Assembly (NCBI GenBank): GCA_936432065.2
Contig: OW386292.2
Coordinates: 99,281,829 to 99,345,828 of the forward strand
Source: Rutpela maculata
Taxonomy: Eukaryota; Arthropoda; Insecta; Coleoptera; Cerambycidae
Direction: 5' to 3'
Length of the DNA stretch: 64,000 bases
Shown here: one piece after another, positions 51,273-62,800 of the stretch
Layout of the letters: each line of letters opens with the position of its first letter
How positions within the stretch are numbered: position 1 is the stretch's first letter
Notes under the pieces: generated by a model
The model's database searches: none
Told to the model about the DNA's origin: nothing
Seen by the model: only the letters and a program-made list of their open reading frames with translations
Program-made: the position numbers and the translations under genes

Positions 51273-52050
51273 CTACAGATGTAACTGCATACTTGAACGG
51301 TATGCATGCGCAAGTTTATTGTACAAGTATACTGGAACGTATGTTTTATAACACTTGTACAAGTATTGTGATTGTACAAGTGACATGAGACTTGATGAAA
51401 TTCTCTATTGTATACTTGTACATGTTGGGTTTGCGCAAGTATACTTGAGCGTGTGTACGGCAGGTCGGCAGACTTGTGTAAACAGCTAATAGTAGACTTG
51501 GTGAATCTGTGCGATGACGAGCGATTTGAGGAAAAGGAATCGCAAAATTTTCGAAGAATTTATAACGATATATGAAAGTAAGCCCCGTAGGGCTTATAAA
51601 ATCGAAAGATTACCATGATAAGGTGAAAAGAGAAGCGATATACAGTAAATTGGCAGATAAACTAAAAGAAATAGAGCCAAATGCCGATCGGGAGAAAGTG
51701 GTAAAGAACAAATTACAGGAAGGAGAAGAAAAAAGTTGAAAAAACTCGGTGGTCAGGGGCGGTTTAGAAGATGTTTATGAATCCACCTTGTGGTACTACC
51801 ATTTTAAGAGATTAATGTGCTTACACCACATACTACGTTTTTTTTTAGTTGTTTTTTGAGAATTAAAACAAACGCAGTTAAAGCAAGCGTGTCGTCTTCA
51901 TCCGTTGATGACATTTTTATTCTTTATTCGTGCTTAACTGTCACTGCACAACTGTTCAAGTATACTTTTGCGTGTGGCGGCGACGCAAATTTCAGTATAC
52001 TTGTACAATAAACTTGCGTATGTCGTTCAATTATGCAGTTACGTCTGTAG
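51273..52050. mobile_element. 778-bp DNA element with about 60-bp TIRs, inserted in the element C integrase
   Basis: CTACAGATGTAACTGCATA at 51273 and the rest of the arm to 51334 (CGCAAGTTTATTGTACAAGT, ATACTG) are inverted at 51993-52050, about 90% identical. Subterminal copies of ACTTGTACAAGTAT, itself a palindrome, occur several times at 51345-51470. The interior holds a decayed MADF domain (51514-51830). Integrase coding sequence lies on both sides. A short TSD cannot be pinned down. I do not recognise the family from the ends. Confidence 0.7.
51514..51830 (+). pseudogene. MADF-domain protein carried by the TIR element
   Basis: From ATG 51514: MTSDLRKRNRKIFEEFITIY and ESKPRRAYKI, then in the next frame SKDYHDKVKREAIYSKLADK, LKEIEPNADREKVVKNKL and, in a third, GLEDVYESTLWYYHFKRL. 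The order F-I-x-x-Y-R/E-S-x-P, K-D-Y-x-x-x-x-K-R-E-A-Y, V-K-x-K-I/L and D-V-Y-x-S-x-L-W-Y-Y is a full MADF DNA-binding domain broken by two frameshifts (about 51600 and 51740). It probably is, or derives from, the element's DNA-binding protein rather than its transposase. Confidence 0.7.
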
Positions 52051-52310
52051 CCACCTTAAGTCACTATTACAATCTTCGCCGACGCGAGCTTCGCCATCAC
52101 GTAGGAGATAACGTAATGAGGCGAGAACACCCTCTGTCATCCGCCATCAAAGTTTCGCTTCAAAACTGGCTCCGAAATACTCCGGTCCATACACCGTTAC
52201 CGCTGTCCTGTCTCCCGTTGTTTACAATCTCAAGTCAAGTACCGGCAAGAAGTTAGCCTAAATCCATATAAAGGATCTGAAACCGTATATCTCCGACAGT
52301 GCTCCGAAGA
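52051..52310 (+). pseudogene. element C integrase, C-terminal domain
   Basis: After the TIR element the frame HYYNLRRRELRHHVGDNVMR followed by REHPLSSAIK, and in the next frame LAPKYSGPYTVTAVLSPVVY, NLKSSTGKK and HIKDLKPYISDSAP, give the end of a Gypsy integrase: the basic YNLRRRE helix, V-G-D-x-V-x-R, K-Y-x-G-P-Y (GPY/F) and H-x-K-D-L-K-P-Y. This fits directly to the upstream piece, so the TIR element interrupted one gene. Confidence 0.75.
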
Positions 52311-53170
52311 CCTCCGATCGCCGACTCCCGAATGCCGAATGCCATGAGAACCGAACAAAGGAGGCGCAGCTCCGACGCCATACCGTCCTCACAGCGACGC
52401 ACTACGCCGCCGAAGATGGATAAAAGCCCACCGGATTCCCGTCCAATAGCGAACCCCGGTTTTCAAATACGTAGGAGCCCCAGTTACATCCGGTCCGTCT
52501 GCCCGCTAATGTCAATATGGCTGGCATCGACCATATCCGTAACCATTATCAATTTTAACTGAAGTTTCACTCTCCCTGAGCTCACAACAGGCAGTGAGGA
52601 TACCGTATTTCGATACCGTTTAAAATCAACTACCGATTTAAACATCGTTATTTTCTTGCTTTCTTTTTCTCTGATTCCAGAATATAAAGACATAGACCAT
52701 GAGAACCGGAAATGGCGAGTATCCACTGGACATTAACCTCTCCTCAGGATATGTAAATGCCATCTTGAGAGAGTTCGAGGAGGCATGGGGGATACTCCAA
52801 AGGACCTTACCTCCGAGTCCGATGATGATCTATTTGTGCGACCGACCGTTCCAACTACTCGAGGTCTCTCACACACCGAACCGATGCCCGCACTCGCCAG
52901 CCTCGCTACCGCTCCGCCAGTTAGAACGGACCCTCCGGTCAACAACTACCCGACCAATCGATCCACTGACCGCCCGCTCCGTGCCACTGTTGCTCGTCCA
53001 TCCCGTTCATCCGAGGTACTGATCCACACCCTGTAGAAGCCACCCTCCGACTAGACAACCTGAACCCCGTGCGTCGCCGTGACCCGGTCGCCCACCGGCG
53101 TTCCGAGCCGACCGATGCACGCGTGGCACCCAGTGCTATGACACCACGTCCAGCGGCACCAAATGCGAGT
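52311..53170 (+). other. GC-rich, proline/arginine-rich tail of element C (unrecognised)
   Basis: GC content stays high to 53170 and drops sharply after. Frames are rich in P, R, S and T (TSESDDDLFVRPTVPTTRGL, then PVRTDPPVNNYPTNRSTDR) and switch several times. No domain is recognised. Position and composition suggest it belongs to the same element as the integrase, as a 3' coding tail or UTR. Confidence 0.4.
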
Positions 53171-53735
53171 TACTGAAGTAACCAGAAGTTTCGTTTTCTT
53201 TGCGTTCTCAGAGAGGTCTGAGACATTTCTTTTTAGAAACATTAAAAAAGATTATGACATTCTTCAACGCCAGCCTATTGATAAAGATAAATGTGCAGTG
53301 TGTCCAATAAATATAAAATATTTTTCAGGTTTGTATTTATTATTTACTTAGTGGAATCACAATTAATGTAATGTATTATATTATATTTGAACTAAAACAA
53401 ATACAATAAACAGTTGGTTCAGTTCAGTTATATTGAGATGATTATAATAAGGGTTTTTTAAAATTTCAACGGTTAGAGGAGTAGTCACAAACAGAATTTG
53501 AAAATGATGAAATGCAGAGAAGCTCGCACATAAAGCGTATTCAGAAAAAAAAAGTACTTAGTGATTTCACTGACAATTTTACTGATACAGACACTGAGAT
53601 ACCAAAAGTACCAGTTCCAAAGAAAACATATTCAGTTCTGTCAAATTATAGAGACGAAAGTTCTCAGACATCGAAAAATATCATCGTTAGCTAACTTAAC
53701 AAAAAACAAGCCTCTGATTAGTTAAAAAATGTGGT
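53171..53735 (+). other. two unrecognised short frames
   Basis: 53163-53351 reads through YDILQRQPIDKDKCAVCP and 53512-53694 is charged (MQRSSHIKRIQKKKVLSDF, then DTDTEIPKVPVPKKTYSVL). The second looks like the disordered middle of a protein but no family is recognised. They may be exons of one decayed gene. Confidence 0.25.
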
Positions 53736-56700
53736 GTGAAATTTTCACTTATAATATCCCTAGAGCCAAATCGGACTTACAGGCGGAGAAATGGATGGGG
53801 AGTTATTCGTACAAGTCAGTCGTGTGCTTCTCGAGAGTTTTGTTTGTGCTGTTCTTTTTCGCCATTTTTGGAAATCCGCCATATTGGATTTGTCACAGAT
53901 AGCATAAGATGTTTCTGATCAAAAGTGCAACTCTTTTTTTGTTCACCTGTGTTATTATCCGAAACAGTTGTTATCCAAAAAAATAACTATATTTTAGTTG
54001 TATCCTATTTGCTTTTAAACTTTTTTTTGTTTTAATGTCTGATTGACTTATCGCACCAAAGAATGTGTTTCTTGTTAATTATTTTATACAACGTGTATAT
54101 TTTATACAATATGGGTAATTGAGTATTATTTAATTTTATCACAGAATTTTATCACAGAATTGAATGTAACAATTTTCCCTGAAATTTACGCAACTAGACT
54201 TGTTTTATAAAGTTCATTCCATCATGATTTTTTTAATATAGTTTTCTATTTGTTTTATTTATTGTTCAGGTAAGTTTTAAATAATGAAGGTATAAGGTAT
54301 AAGAAAAGTGTAAGAAAAGTTTATCATTAAATATTTGACAAGGTCAAGAAGTAAATTCTTTTTAGTTCTAAATTCAGCAATCAATTTGAAAATGTACTAT
54401 TATGTACTATATTGTTTTTACACTTTTTGTTATTTCTTCATTATTTAAAAAGTTATCTGCTGTAGAATGATAAATCAAACCCTCCGGGTAATGTTGATGG
54501 CATACCTACAAGTGCCTATGATCGTGAAGGAAATTTGCCATAAGAAAACCAGTGCTGGTATTCAGATATTCGTTTACAGAATTTCACTGATTGCCCAACA
54601 ACGCACCGTAAAATAGAGAAGACACGGGCTAGCCGGGCCAATGTATTTGTACAGTGAAGGCCCACTAAGCTTCTAATCGGCAGTCGTCATTTTATTTTCA
54701 AAGGGTCATAATACAGTACCTAGAGGTAAAAAATATGTAAAATTTCGGAATAATATCATATTAAATGATATTTTTTCTTTATGGGTTATTATTGTACTAA
54801 AAGGTATCATCATCAATTTATATGTGTTCCGGATACTTGCTTTTACCCCCAAGGGGTGAAAACCACCCCCAAATTTTAATATTTATATTTGAAAAAGTAT
54901 TACCAATTTATTTTTGAAACATAGAATAGTTATGTTTTTCGGATCACTGATTACGGACTGAAGTCAAAATAAAAAAATTCAAAACGGCGGCTCTAATATA
55001 GCGGATGATTTTTTTTTTAAACAAGTGTTTTAAACGGACAAAAAAATGAATATCTAGGGGATGCTATTATTTAACGAAAAACAGTATTTCTGAAAGAAAA
55101 AGTATTACTAAGCAATTACAATGAATTACAATGATGATATTTTGTTAGAAAAAATGTGAAAACGCACATTATACCGGCCATAACTTCTTTATTTTTTGTG
55201 ACATAGAAACAAACAAAAAGTCATTTTAAAGATTGATTAATTATCTTTAATTTCATTCCTTGGAATTGTTGATGGAAGTGTCGTAGTTTCTAAGATATTA
55301 AACATTTTATACTTAATGCTTCATCCTTCATCCTTCACGGTGGGATGCCTTCTATAAAATTAAATATCAACCCTAAACAAATATTTAAAAGAAGTAAATT
55401 CATTGCTAGTTTATAGCTTAATTTTTGATGCACACCATATTTTCTCTAAAACTAATATTTATGGAAATATTTCCAGAGAAACAAAAATATTACGTTTATT
55501 CCAAAATCCTTTTACAGAATATGATGCATTTTTTTTCTAAAGCAAACGTTATAAGCAGACGAAAAAATTTGAACGTCTAGATCATACTATATATTAACGA
55601 AAAACAGTATATGGAAATATATTTTTTAATTACTGACTGCTTACATTAACAAAATGGCGACGTTTTTGTTAAAAAAAATTGAAAAAGGCATTGTTTCTGT
55701 CATCACTTTTTTGTTTTCTATGCCATAGGAATAACAAAAAAATAATTTGAAAACATATTTAATTGACTTTCATTTTGATTGTTAGCATTTTTGACGTAAG
55801 AGCTATAGTCTCTAAGATATTTAACATTTACATAAATACTTCGTCTTATAGACGTTCGGACACCACCTGTATATTTCCAGATCTCCGAAACCATTAACTC
55901 TAGAGAAATTAAAAAAAATCGAAATTAATAGCTTTCTTATTTGTCTCTAGCGCATTTTTGCTCAAAGTAATACCTTTCGAGTTATTTGACGAAAACCTAT
56001 TTGAAATACCTTTCTTTCAAGCTAAAATCCCAATTTTCTAGTCGTTATAACTTACAGACTATCAATTTATATGATAAGTTGCATAGAACATTTTCTTCTT
56101 AAAATTTAATTCTCTTTCAGCTCCAACGTTTTTTTTTTAATTGCCACCCCCTATAAATTAGCAAGCCGCCGCATAATACAGAAACTTCTCCTTGATGCGT
56201 TTACTATTAAGTTGACAAAAATGAACGAAATCCGTTTAATATGACATTATTCCGACACACAAAGGTAAATAACCTACTACCAAAACAAATTAGGTTCGGC
56301 TAGCCAGTTTTTTTCAGGAGGCAGAGGGCCATGGGTAAGCGTAAACAACAGCCTCGATAATGCGGCCAAGAGTGATTAAGCCGAAAAAAATTTAAAAAAA
56401 ATTTTTTTTAGTCTAAAAATTTTTTTTTGTGTAAAAATTTAGAGTTTTAGTATGCAAAAATTCAAGAGTACCTTGGGCGCCAGATCCTAGAGAAGGATCA
56501 TGAAATTAGGAAGATACGTCGCAGATAACACACAGAAAAACAAAGAGATAAAATTGAAACCGGTTTAATACCGACGAAATAATATACAAACACGGGTAAA
56601 TAATGTTTAGGTTAGTAACGACAGCATCAATAGTTTAGTACAATTCGAAAGAGGTAATATAAATTTACAAATTCAAAAAAATTATTTAAAGATTAGTAAA

Positions 56701-57710
56701 CACTTATATCATTAATTTAGAAACGATACCGGTCCAGCGATAAACAAGGAGAAATGACTTAAAAAAATTGAGAGTTAACCATCAAAAGTTTAGTCACAAA
56801 AAAATAATCCTACCAACAGTTATGGTATGATTAATTTACGATATAAATTTCTTGTAAAACAGGCAAGCTCAAAATGATAGATACTTAACGTATCTATCAT
56901 TACAAGATATGGGGAAGTTCTCACAAATTTGATGAAGGTACAGTAAAATGTGGCAACAATTTAGCATTCACTAGGTAGCGGCATATCAGCTGTCATGTCA
57001 GGAAGAAAACACACAATTTCCCGGCCAGCAATTCAATCTACAGCTACTCTCATCATCACCGACACATTTAAGGTGGGTATTATATATTAACTTGGAAAGG
57101 TTGCCCAGAAACGTGCACGTAAGTACAGCGAAAAAAAAACACAGTTGTCGGTCCTTCAGAGATCCATACAGGTAGGTTTTGCAGTGAAAATGATTTAAAA
57201 ACTTCTAATGACGGATAACAACGATAGTACTAATTAAAGTTGACCATAATATGCAAATTTATATTTCAATCAGAGTGCCACGTTCCAAAGAATATTAGGC
57301 AAACCAGTAAAAAGTAAGTGAGTACGAGAATATGTAAGTAATTCGACCGAATTATACTTTATATATGCATTTTCAGATTTATACAAATATATTTGTACCT
57401 GCGTATTTAGAGTTCAATCCAATTTAAGGGACTGAAAAATATATTTGACCGAAATAGTGAAAACACATGTTTGTTGTTTGAGATATGGTAGTGGAAAGAA
57501 TGCGGTCTCGTCCAAATTTTAGGCGATAGCCTCTGTACGTTTTCCAATTCAACGATAATGACCTCTCGCGTCAGGGTTGAAAACAATTTGCTGTACGTTT
57601 AACCAACGACTCGGGGCATCTAAATTTATTATTTTATTCACTTAAAAATTGAAACAGAGCGAAGTACTGTTACAAGTTAAAACCTCTAGTTACTACTGTA
57701 CTATCATATT
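53736..57710. repeat. non-coding repeat region with a diverged direct duplication
   Basis: No coding sequence seen. About 55010-55340 and 55540-55870 are diverged copies sharing AACGAAAAACAGTAT, ATAACTTCTTTATTTT-type, TGACATAGAAA/TGCCATAGGAA, GTTTCTAAGATATT/GTCTCTAAGATATT and AACATTT phrases in the same order, about 530 bp apart. Composition is very AT-rich with many A and T runs; around 56380-56440 is a nearly pure A/T palindrome-like stretch. Confidence 0.5.
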
Positions 57711-57712
57711 AA

Positions 57713-59161
57713 TACGTCGGGTACACCAAAGAAAGCTGCACTTTTTGATTGGGATGTGCCACTTTCTGTGGTCATAGTTGATGTCAGAAGGTAACTTTTG
57801 AGACAGAGAGCCACTTGAAAATCAGTGCAGGTCACCAAAATGGCGGCCATTAAAGGTGGCCATTAGCCATACTATTTTTTTAATCTTAGCTCCTAAAGGT
57901 CCAGTTTCTATTTCCTTTTTTTTTTTTTTGTACGAAAACTTTTGTAAAGAGGACACTTTTTTGTCCCTATACATTTATCTGTACTCCTTGAGGGTTCTGC
58001 GCAGTTTTCAAAAACCTGAAAATTTCACTTTTCTCACAAATTTCATTGATAAGTAAGTTTTAATTGTACTCAATATCCATTTTTTCCCTACAAAAAAAGG
58101 TTTATGTAAATTGTGTTCCGTATATGTCAATAGAGACTTGTTTTTATAAACAATAGTGATTTTAATTATTTTGAAAACATTTATTATATTAAGTAAAAAA
58201 AATTTACAAATAAAAACTACTAAATACTAAGAAATATTCATGTAAATGAATTGCTTCCATAAAGCTCTAGATCACTCGCAATCATCTTTTTTATCTTCCA
58301 ATTCATCCCTGGAACTAAATAATTATATATTATTATTAAATTAAGGAAATGGATCAACAAAGCAATGTTATGATCTTGAAATTGTGAAACGAATTTAAAA
58401 ATAATCAATTGAACGCATACCTTTTACTCATCGAATCACAAGAGTAACTAGTACATGCGGTAGGAACAGCTGATACGCGTCAATTTTCGTGAAAGGCAAG
58501 ACGTTCGCATCACTTCTCAAAGATGGCGAACGTCTTTTCGCACTTAGGAGGTTCATACTTACTTACCAGGTTCTTGGTTGCCATTCATAAACTTATTATT
58601 TTTTTATCTGACTTTTTCAAATTTGGGCGAACGTAGCGCTTCCTTGTACCGCCCAAAATGAATGGGAGTCTGGATTCATGATTTTTGGGGGTAAATTAAG
58701 AAATCCCTCCAACCCCCATGCGTAAACCTATGACTTATTTGTGAATTTTGTTTTACTTTTACAAGTCATATTTCTTACACCTTTGGGGGCCCGCCGTACA
58801 CCCCTGCCCCAAAAAATAGGGCTGGCATGGTCATTTCTATGCTCTACTGCCCCAAATTAACAACAATTCACATATTTTGGGAAGTAAACCTATGATACCC
58901 AATTAATGGTCGGCGGGCTCCTGGTCCATTCAAACAAAAAAAAAATAGAAATCGGACCATTAAGAGCTGAGATACAAAAACATTTAGTGTGGTTAATGGC
59001 GGCCATCTTTAATGGCCGCCATTTTGGTGTACTGCACGAATTTTAAAGAGGCTCCCTATCTGGAAAGTTACCTTTTGGCATCAACTACAGAAAGTGGTAT
59101 ATCCCAATCAAAAAGTGCAGCTTTTTGGCTTATACGGCATCTACCATGATATGCGGAAAAT
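57713..59161. mobile_element. repeat unit with about 140-bp inverted arms
   Basis: AAGCTGCACTTTTTGATTGG (from about 57732), CCACTTTCTGTGG, AGAAGGTAACTTT and CACCAAAATGGCGGCCATTA at 57725-57870 are all inverted at 58990-59125. The arms are about 80% identical over 140 bp with small indels. The 1.1 kb between hold a possible spliced tail of a protein on the minus strand (58261-58560). A further outer pair involves 57713-57725 and 59759-59771, so the true ends are not settled. Confidence 0.65.
58261..58560 (-). pseudogene. two-exon-like coding tail inside the inverted-repeat unit
   Basis: On the minus strand a frame from about 58553 reads EPPKCEKTFAIFEK, a TGA, CERLAFHEN, a second TGA and RVSAVPTACTSYSCDSMSKR, then meets a GTATGC donor-like site at about 58423. 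About 120 bases on, TTTAGTTCCAG is followed by DELEDKKDDCE and a stop (58272). Splicing would join SKR to DELEDK. The text is not from a family I know. Two TGA codons in otherwise readable sequence most simply mean decay. Confidence 0.3.
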
Positions 59162-59771
59162 AAATTGGTATACTAGTCTTCAATGTGGGAAAGCCCCTGC
59201 AACATTTTTGAGGGTTCTGAGGTAATTTAGTATATTAAATTATTAGTAAATTTGCTGATGTTGAGTAGGTCGAGAATATGTCGACAAACTTACTTGTGAA
59301 AGAACGTATTGGAGTTGTTTACATTTCCTTAATTGGAGTAAAAAGTGAAGCCGCCAACTGCGGCAAAGCACAGATTAAAGAGAGCCGCGTTTTTTGCTTT
59401 CAGTCACCGGCGTGTTATTGTAAATATCTCTTGCTATTGCAGAGTTGACTGGCCTAGGGTCATTGTATTTTCGATTTATTTCGCTGTTTTTGTAGTGTGA
59501 TTTGATTAAAACCAAAAAGCCACTTCTATCCTCTCCAGCTTTACTGTCAATAGTGTCATTCCCAAGTCTGATAAAGTGATATTGTTGTACCGCGTTACGT
59601 CAGATTAGTTACAGTCATTGGCGACGCATTTCTACAAAAAAATAAGGTCATTTTTTTGGTCACTTTTTTTTTACTTTTTCATTTGTTTAACTCCTTTCGA
59701 TGGGGACAACCTACTGTTAAATTTTCCGCATGTCACGGTAGATCACGTTGTATAGCCATGTACCCGACGTA
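59127..59771. repeat. second inverted pair overlapping the right end
   Basis: 59127-59161 (GGCTTATACGGCATCTACCA, then TGATATGCGGAAAAT) is inverted at 59721-59757 with about 80% identity. Beyond it, TGTACCCGACGTA at 59759-59771 is the exact inverse of 57713-57725. Between the arms no coding frame is recognised. Confidence 0.6.
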
Positions 59772-59877
59772 CTGTATGATTCATGGTTGCTGAGTGCCCC
59801 TTGCACCATAAGCGGTCTCGTTTTGCTGTTTTTGGAACATAAGTGGGCCGCGCAAGATAACCTAATTAGAGGAATTG

Positions 59878-60095
59878 TCAGATTTGTTCCCAAAGCGACA
59901 TCAAACCGTGGGTGGACGGGGTTTGACTTACGGACTCAACGCGTCTGCGATCCCGGTAAACCAGTCACTATAAACTGCCTCTTGCAGTATACGCGACCCC
60001 CAAGCGGCAGGCCCCAAGCGGACGCTATGGTAACTTTTCGCTCTCGGACCGCATTCATTGTAATACCCAGATCGCCCGAGTACCTACCTCCTTAA
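59878..60095 (+). repeat. GC-rich segment, second copy of the 44150-44440 repeat, with open frame
   Basis: Part of a 115-codon open frame (59748-60095). VRFVPKATSNRGWTGFDLRT then QRVCDPGKPVTINC corresponds in frame to the copy near 44250-44340. The tail (TRPPSGRPQADAMVTFRSRT) is not in the other copy. It matches no family I recognise. Confidence 0.5.
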
Positions 60096-61637
60096 TGCCT
60101 ATAATTGAATGTGGCGCATTTTCCATCTGTCGACAACCGCTGTCAATGCTGTCATTTTAGTCATTTGTTATTTGTGATTCTTAGGATAGGTGCATCTGTG
60201 ATTCATAAATCAATCCATGAAGATGTCTCCAGTTTTCATGCATAGAGCACTGGGACTGGTGAATTTGAACGTTGTACATTGGTTCTAGAATTTTGGAAAT
60301 GTCTCAACACTATCAACAGTAAATATTAATTACTTTTTAAATAACATGTCTTTTGCCTCAAGGAAAGTTATCAAACGTCATGAACGACGTCGGCTTGCCG
60401 CGCAGATGCAATGCTTACTGGAATATTATGCACTTTTAGAATTTAAAAGAAAATGATATTACCAATTATTTACCCCCTGAATTACTCTCTTTACCTAATG
60501 TTACTGATAATCAACTAACTCCACTAGAATCTATGGATACCATATGAATAAAACAAAAGTTTTTTAGTTTTCTGTGATTTTTCTTTAGTTGATTATGAGA
60601 GAGTATAACTGCTAATCTGTTTGGAAGAAGAGTCTGAACAGTCAAATACCGATACAGAATCCTTTGAGACATTGAACATTCTCACAGAAATCCAGATTTT
60701 GTGTATTTTAACAAAGAAAGTGACGATGATCTTCCCTTGGCTTCCCAGGTGAAAAAATAAAAACTTTCGCTAACTTGCGTCCTTTAAGTCAGCCATTAAA
60801 GAGTATAATTTACAGCAGCCTTTCTCTAAGTCTTCAGTGTCAATGGTCCTAAATGAGACCAATAGGCAGTCTCAAGCTCAACCAAATGAAGACGCAATTT
60901 TGACATTCCTTTCTAATTTGGTACCTGTACACAAATACCAGTGCGAGAAAAGCATAAGTAAGAGCGTATTAAAATGTAAAATTGAAATTAATGGTGTGAT
61001 TCCATTTATCAGAATGTAAAAGATGGAAGGTTACGTAGTCATTATCCTGTAAATCTGATATTTACATGCTGGTTAAAATCTTATATTGCTTAAATTTTGG
61101 CAAGAATCACAGTTTCAAGCGCCTCTTAATATAATTTTAGAATAGACAGATACTTGGAATGTGCACTACGCATTTTACAAATAATTAAAATGGATGTGAA
61201 AAGTTTAGTTCAAATTGCAAATAAAAGAAACATCCTTATTACATAGTTTTAGTCTTTAGATGATCCAAAATGTTCAAATTATGAGAGCTTCAAACCTTTA
61301 ACGAAAAATTAAGGGAACAGGATTACTTTAATAAAATGGTAAGTTTTAAAATAATTTGAAAATAGCTTATATATAACATATATATGGTATTTTTCAAATA
61401 AAAACAATACACATTTTGAACAGCACAGTTTCTCCTATCCATTTTGATGGTAAATCAATAAGTAAATATTTTTTTCTTGCGTGAGTTTAAGGTCATATAA
61501 ATAGCTCTATTAAATTTATAATTACAAAATATTTATAATTACAAAATATTAATAATTTAAAAAAATCATGTGTACCATATAGTATACCAGTACAGTGTTC
61601 AAAACTATAAGTCATTCTATAATTTATTAAATTAATT
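60096..61637. other. mostly AT-rich; one BESS-like short frame at 60837-61019
   Basis: The 60-codon frame contains NEDAILTFLSNLVPVHKYQ followed by CEKSISKSVLKCKIEI. A D/E-x-x-x-x-F-L-x-x-L-x-P-x-x-K pattern with a following helix of about 20 residues resembles a BESS motif, the dimerisation tail that often accompanies MADF domains. Without a MADF nearby the call is weak. The acidic stretch at 60620-60740 upstream could be part of the same decayed gene. Confidence 0.3.
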
Positions 61638-62020
61638 TTTTTTTTATCTATTTATTTAACGTCGGCCTATTTCCGCTACCAGGGCCAGGGCCTAACACCG
61701 ACGCCAGGAGACGAGCTACCTCCAACCTGGAAATTTTGCCGAACCTCTTCCCTTAAGAAGAGTAGGGATCTTTTACTTGCCTAACATTTAATAGACAAGG
61801 GACCGCCTGCTTTACATCCCCTCCGAAGGATGATATATCCACTACGTAATCCTCGTCTGAAATTACGTAGCTTCCGCGTATACACTGATATACAAGCCGC
61901 TAGAAGGTGGGACGAGAACGCTGTATTTTCCAATATGGGTCACCCATCCAAGTACTAACCGCGCTCGAGGTTGCTTCAACGGAATATCGACTGATATTCA
62001 CATTGAAGTCGCCTCTACTA
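61638..62020 (-). mobile_element. 5S rRNA-derived SINE (SINE3-like), 9-bp TSD
   Basis: On the minus strand, the first about 110 bases correspond to 5S rRNA: GTAGAGGCGAC, then GAAGCAACCTCGAGCGCGGT, TAGTACTTGGATGGGTGACC (A box, intermediate element and C box of the internal pol III promoter). A non-5S body follows and the element ends in a T-run on the plus strand (poly(A) tail) at 61638-61648. AAATTAATT at 61629-61637 and 62021-62029 is the target duplication. The 5S part has several changes from a functional gene. Confidence 0.85.
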
Positions 62021-62459
62021 AAATTAATTATTATAATATCACTAATAGCACTTATAGCTCTTACATTTTTCTACACTAATTATGTCAAAACATTCAAATG
62101 TTTTATGAATGAATATTATAATATCAATGACGATTTTTAGCTGCTGTATGAAGGAACCCGGTTTGCGCTAATGCAACAAATTCTGAAATTGATCAAGCTC
62201 TCAAAAATTGGATAAAAATGCTCCTGGCAGGGAAGGAGGACATGCTAATCGAAAGAAAAAGGAAACCGACAATTGAGGAGGGTCATTTCAAAACGAGTCT
62301 TATCCACTTTTAATAATATTCTAGTTAGCGACGTGAACTGATTCTTTACATTGCCTTGGTCATATCTGCGCATATTTTGTTCTGCCAAATCGGTTCTTAT
62401 CATTATAAAATATGTCTAAATATAGAGTGTTTTTCAATAACGCCTAACCTAAAGCAGAG

Positions 62460-62800
62460 TACAGAGAATCGCTAATCGTCATATAAAAACTAGTGAAATG
62501 CCTAAAGAAAGAAGAAGTGGCGCTATAAAACTTAAGAAACAAGCAGAAAGAAGAGAAAATGTAAAGTTTATTTAAAAATTGAATTGTATAGAAAGCCACT
62601 ACTGTAGAGGAAAGAGTACAAGACAATACCTATGCAACAACAATGGTGTTCCCGATAATTTGAAAGTTAAGCGAAGCTTCTTCAGAAATATTTTTACTAG
62701 GGAATACAATATTTAATTTTCATTGCCAGTAACGGATGCATGCTCACGCTGTAGCGAATTAACAGAGAATGTTAAATTATGAGAAAGTTTCTGGTGTGAA
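62460..62800 (+). pseudogene. second QNRN-family (DUF7869-like) protein fragment, N-terminal half
   Basis: The start MPKERRSGAIKLKKQAERRE at 62499 may belong to a different protein. From 62582, NCIESHYCRGKSTRQYL then, after a break, VPDNLKVKRSFFRNIFTREY and FSLPVTDACSRCSELTENV follow the pattern E-S-H-Y-x-R-x-x-T-x-x-Y-L ... Y/F-x-x-I-F-x-x-x-F-N-I-x-F-x-x-P-x-x-D-x-C-x-x-C. This is the half that precedes the QNRN/EPGH half found at 2440-3058. Stops inside the frame show decay. Confidence 0.45.

Noticed and set aside
58420..58560. Selenoprotein with two in-frame TGA codons
   Set aside because: No SECIS-like structure is apparent nearby, the neighbourhood is transposon debris and the TGA positions do not align to any known selenoprotein.
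61880..62020. A functional 5S rRNA gene
   Set aside because: Several conserved bases differ, there is no terminator run of T in the right place, and the sequence runs into a SINE body with poly(A) and TSD.
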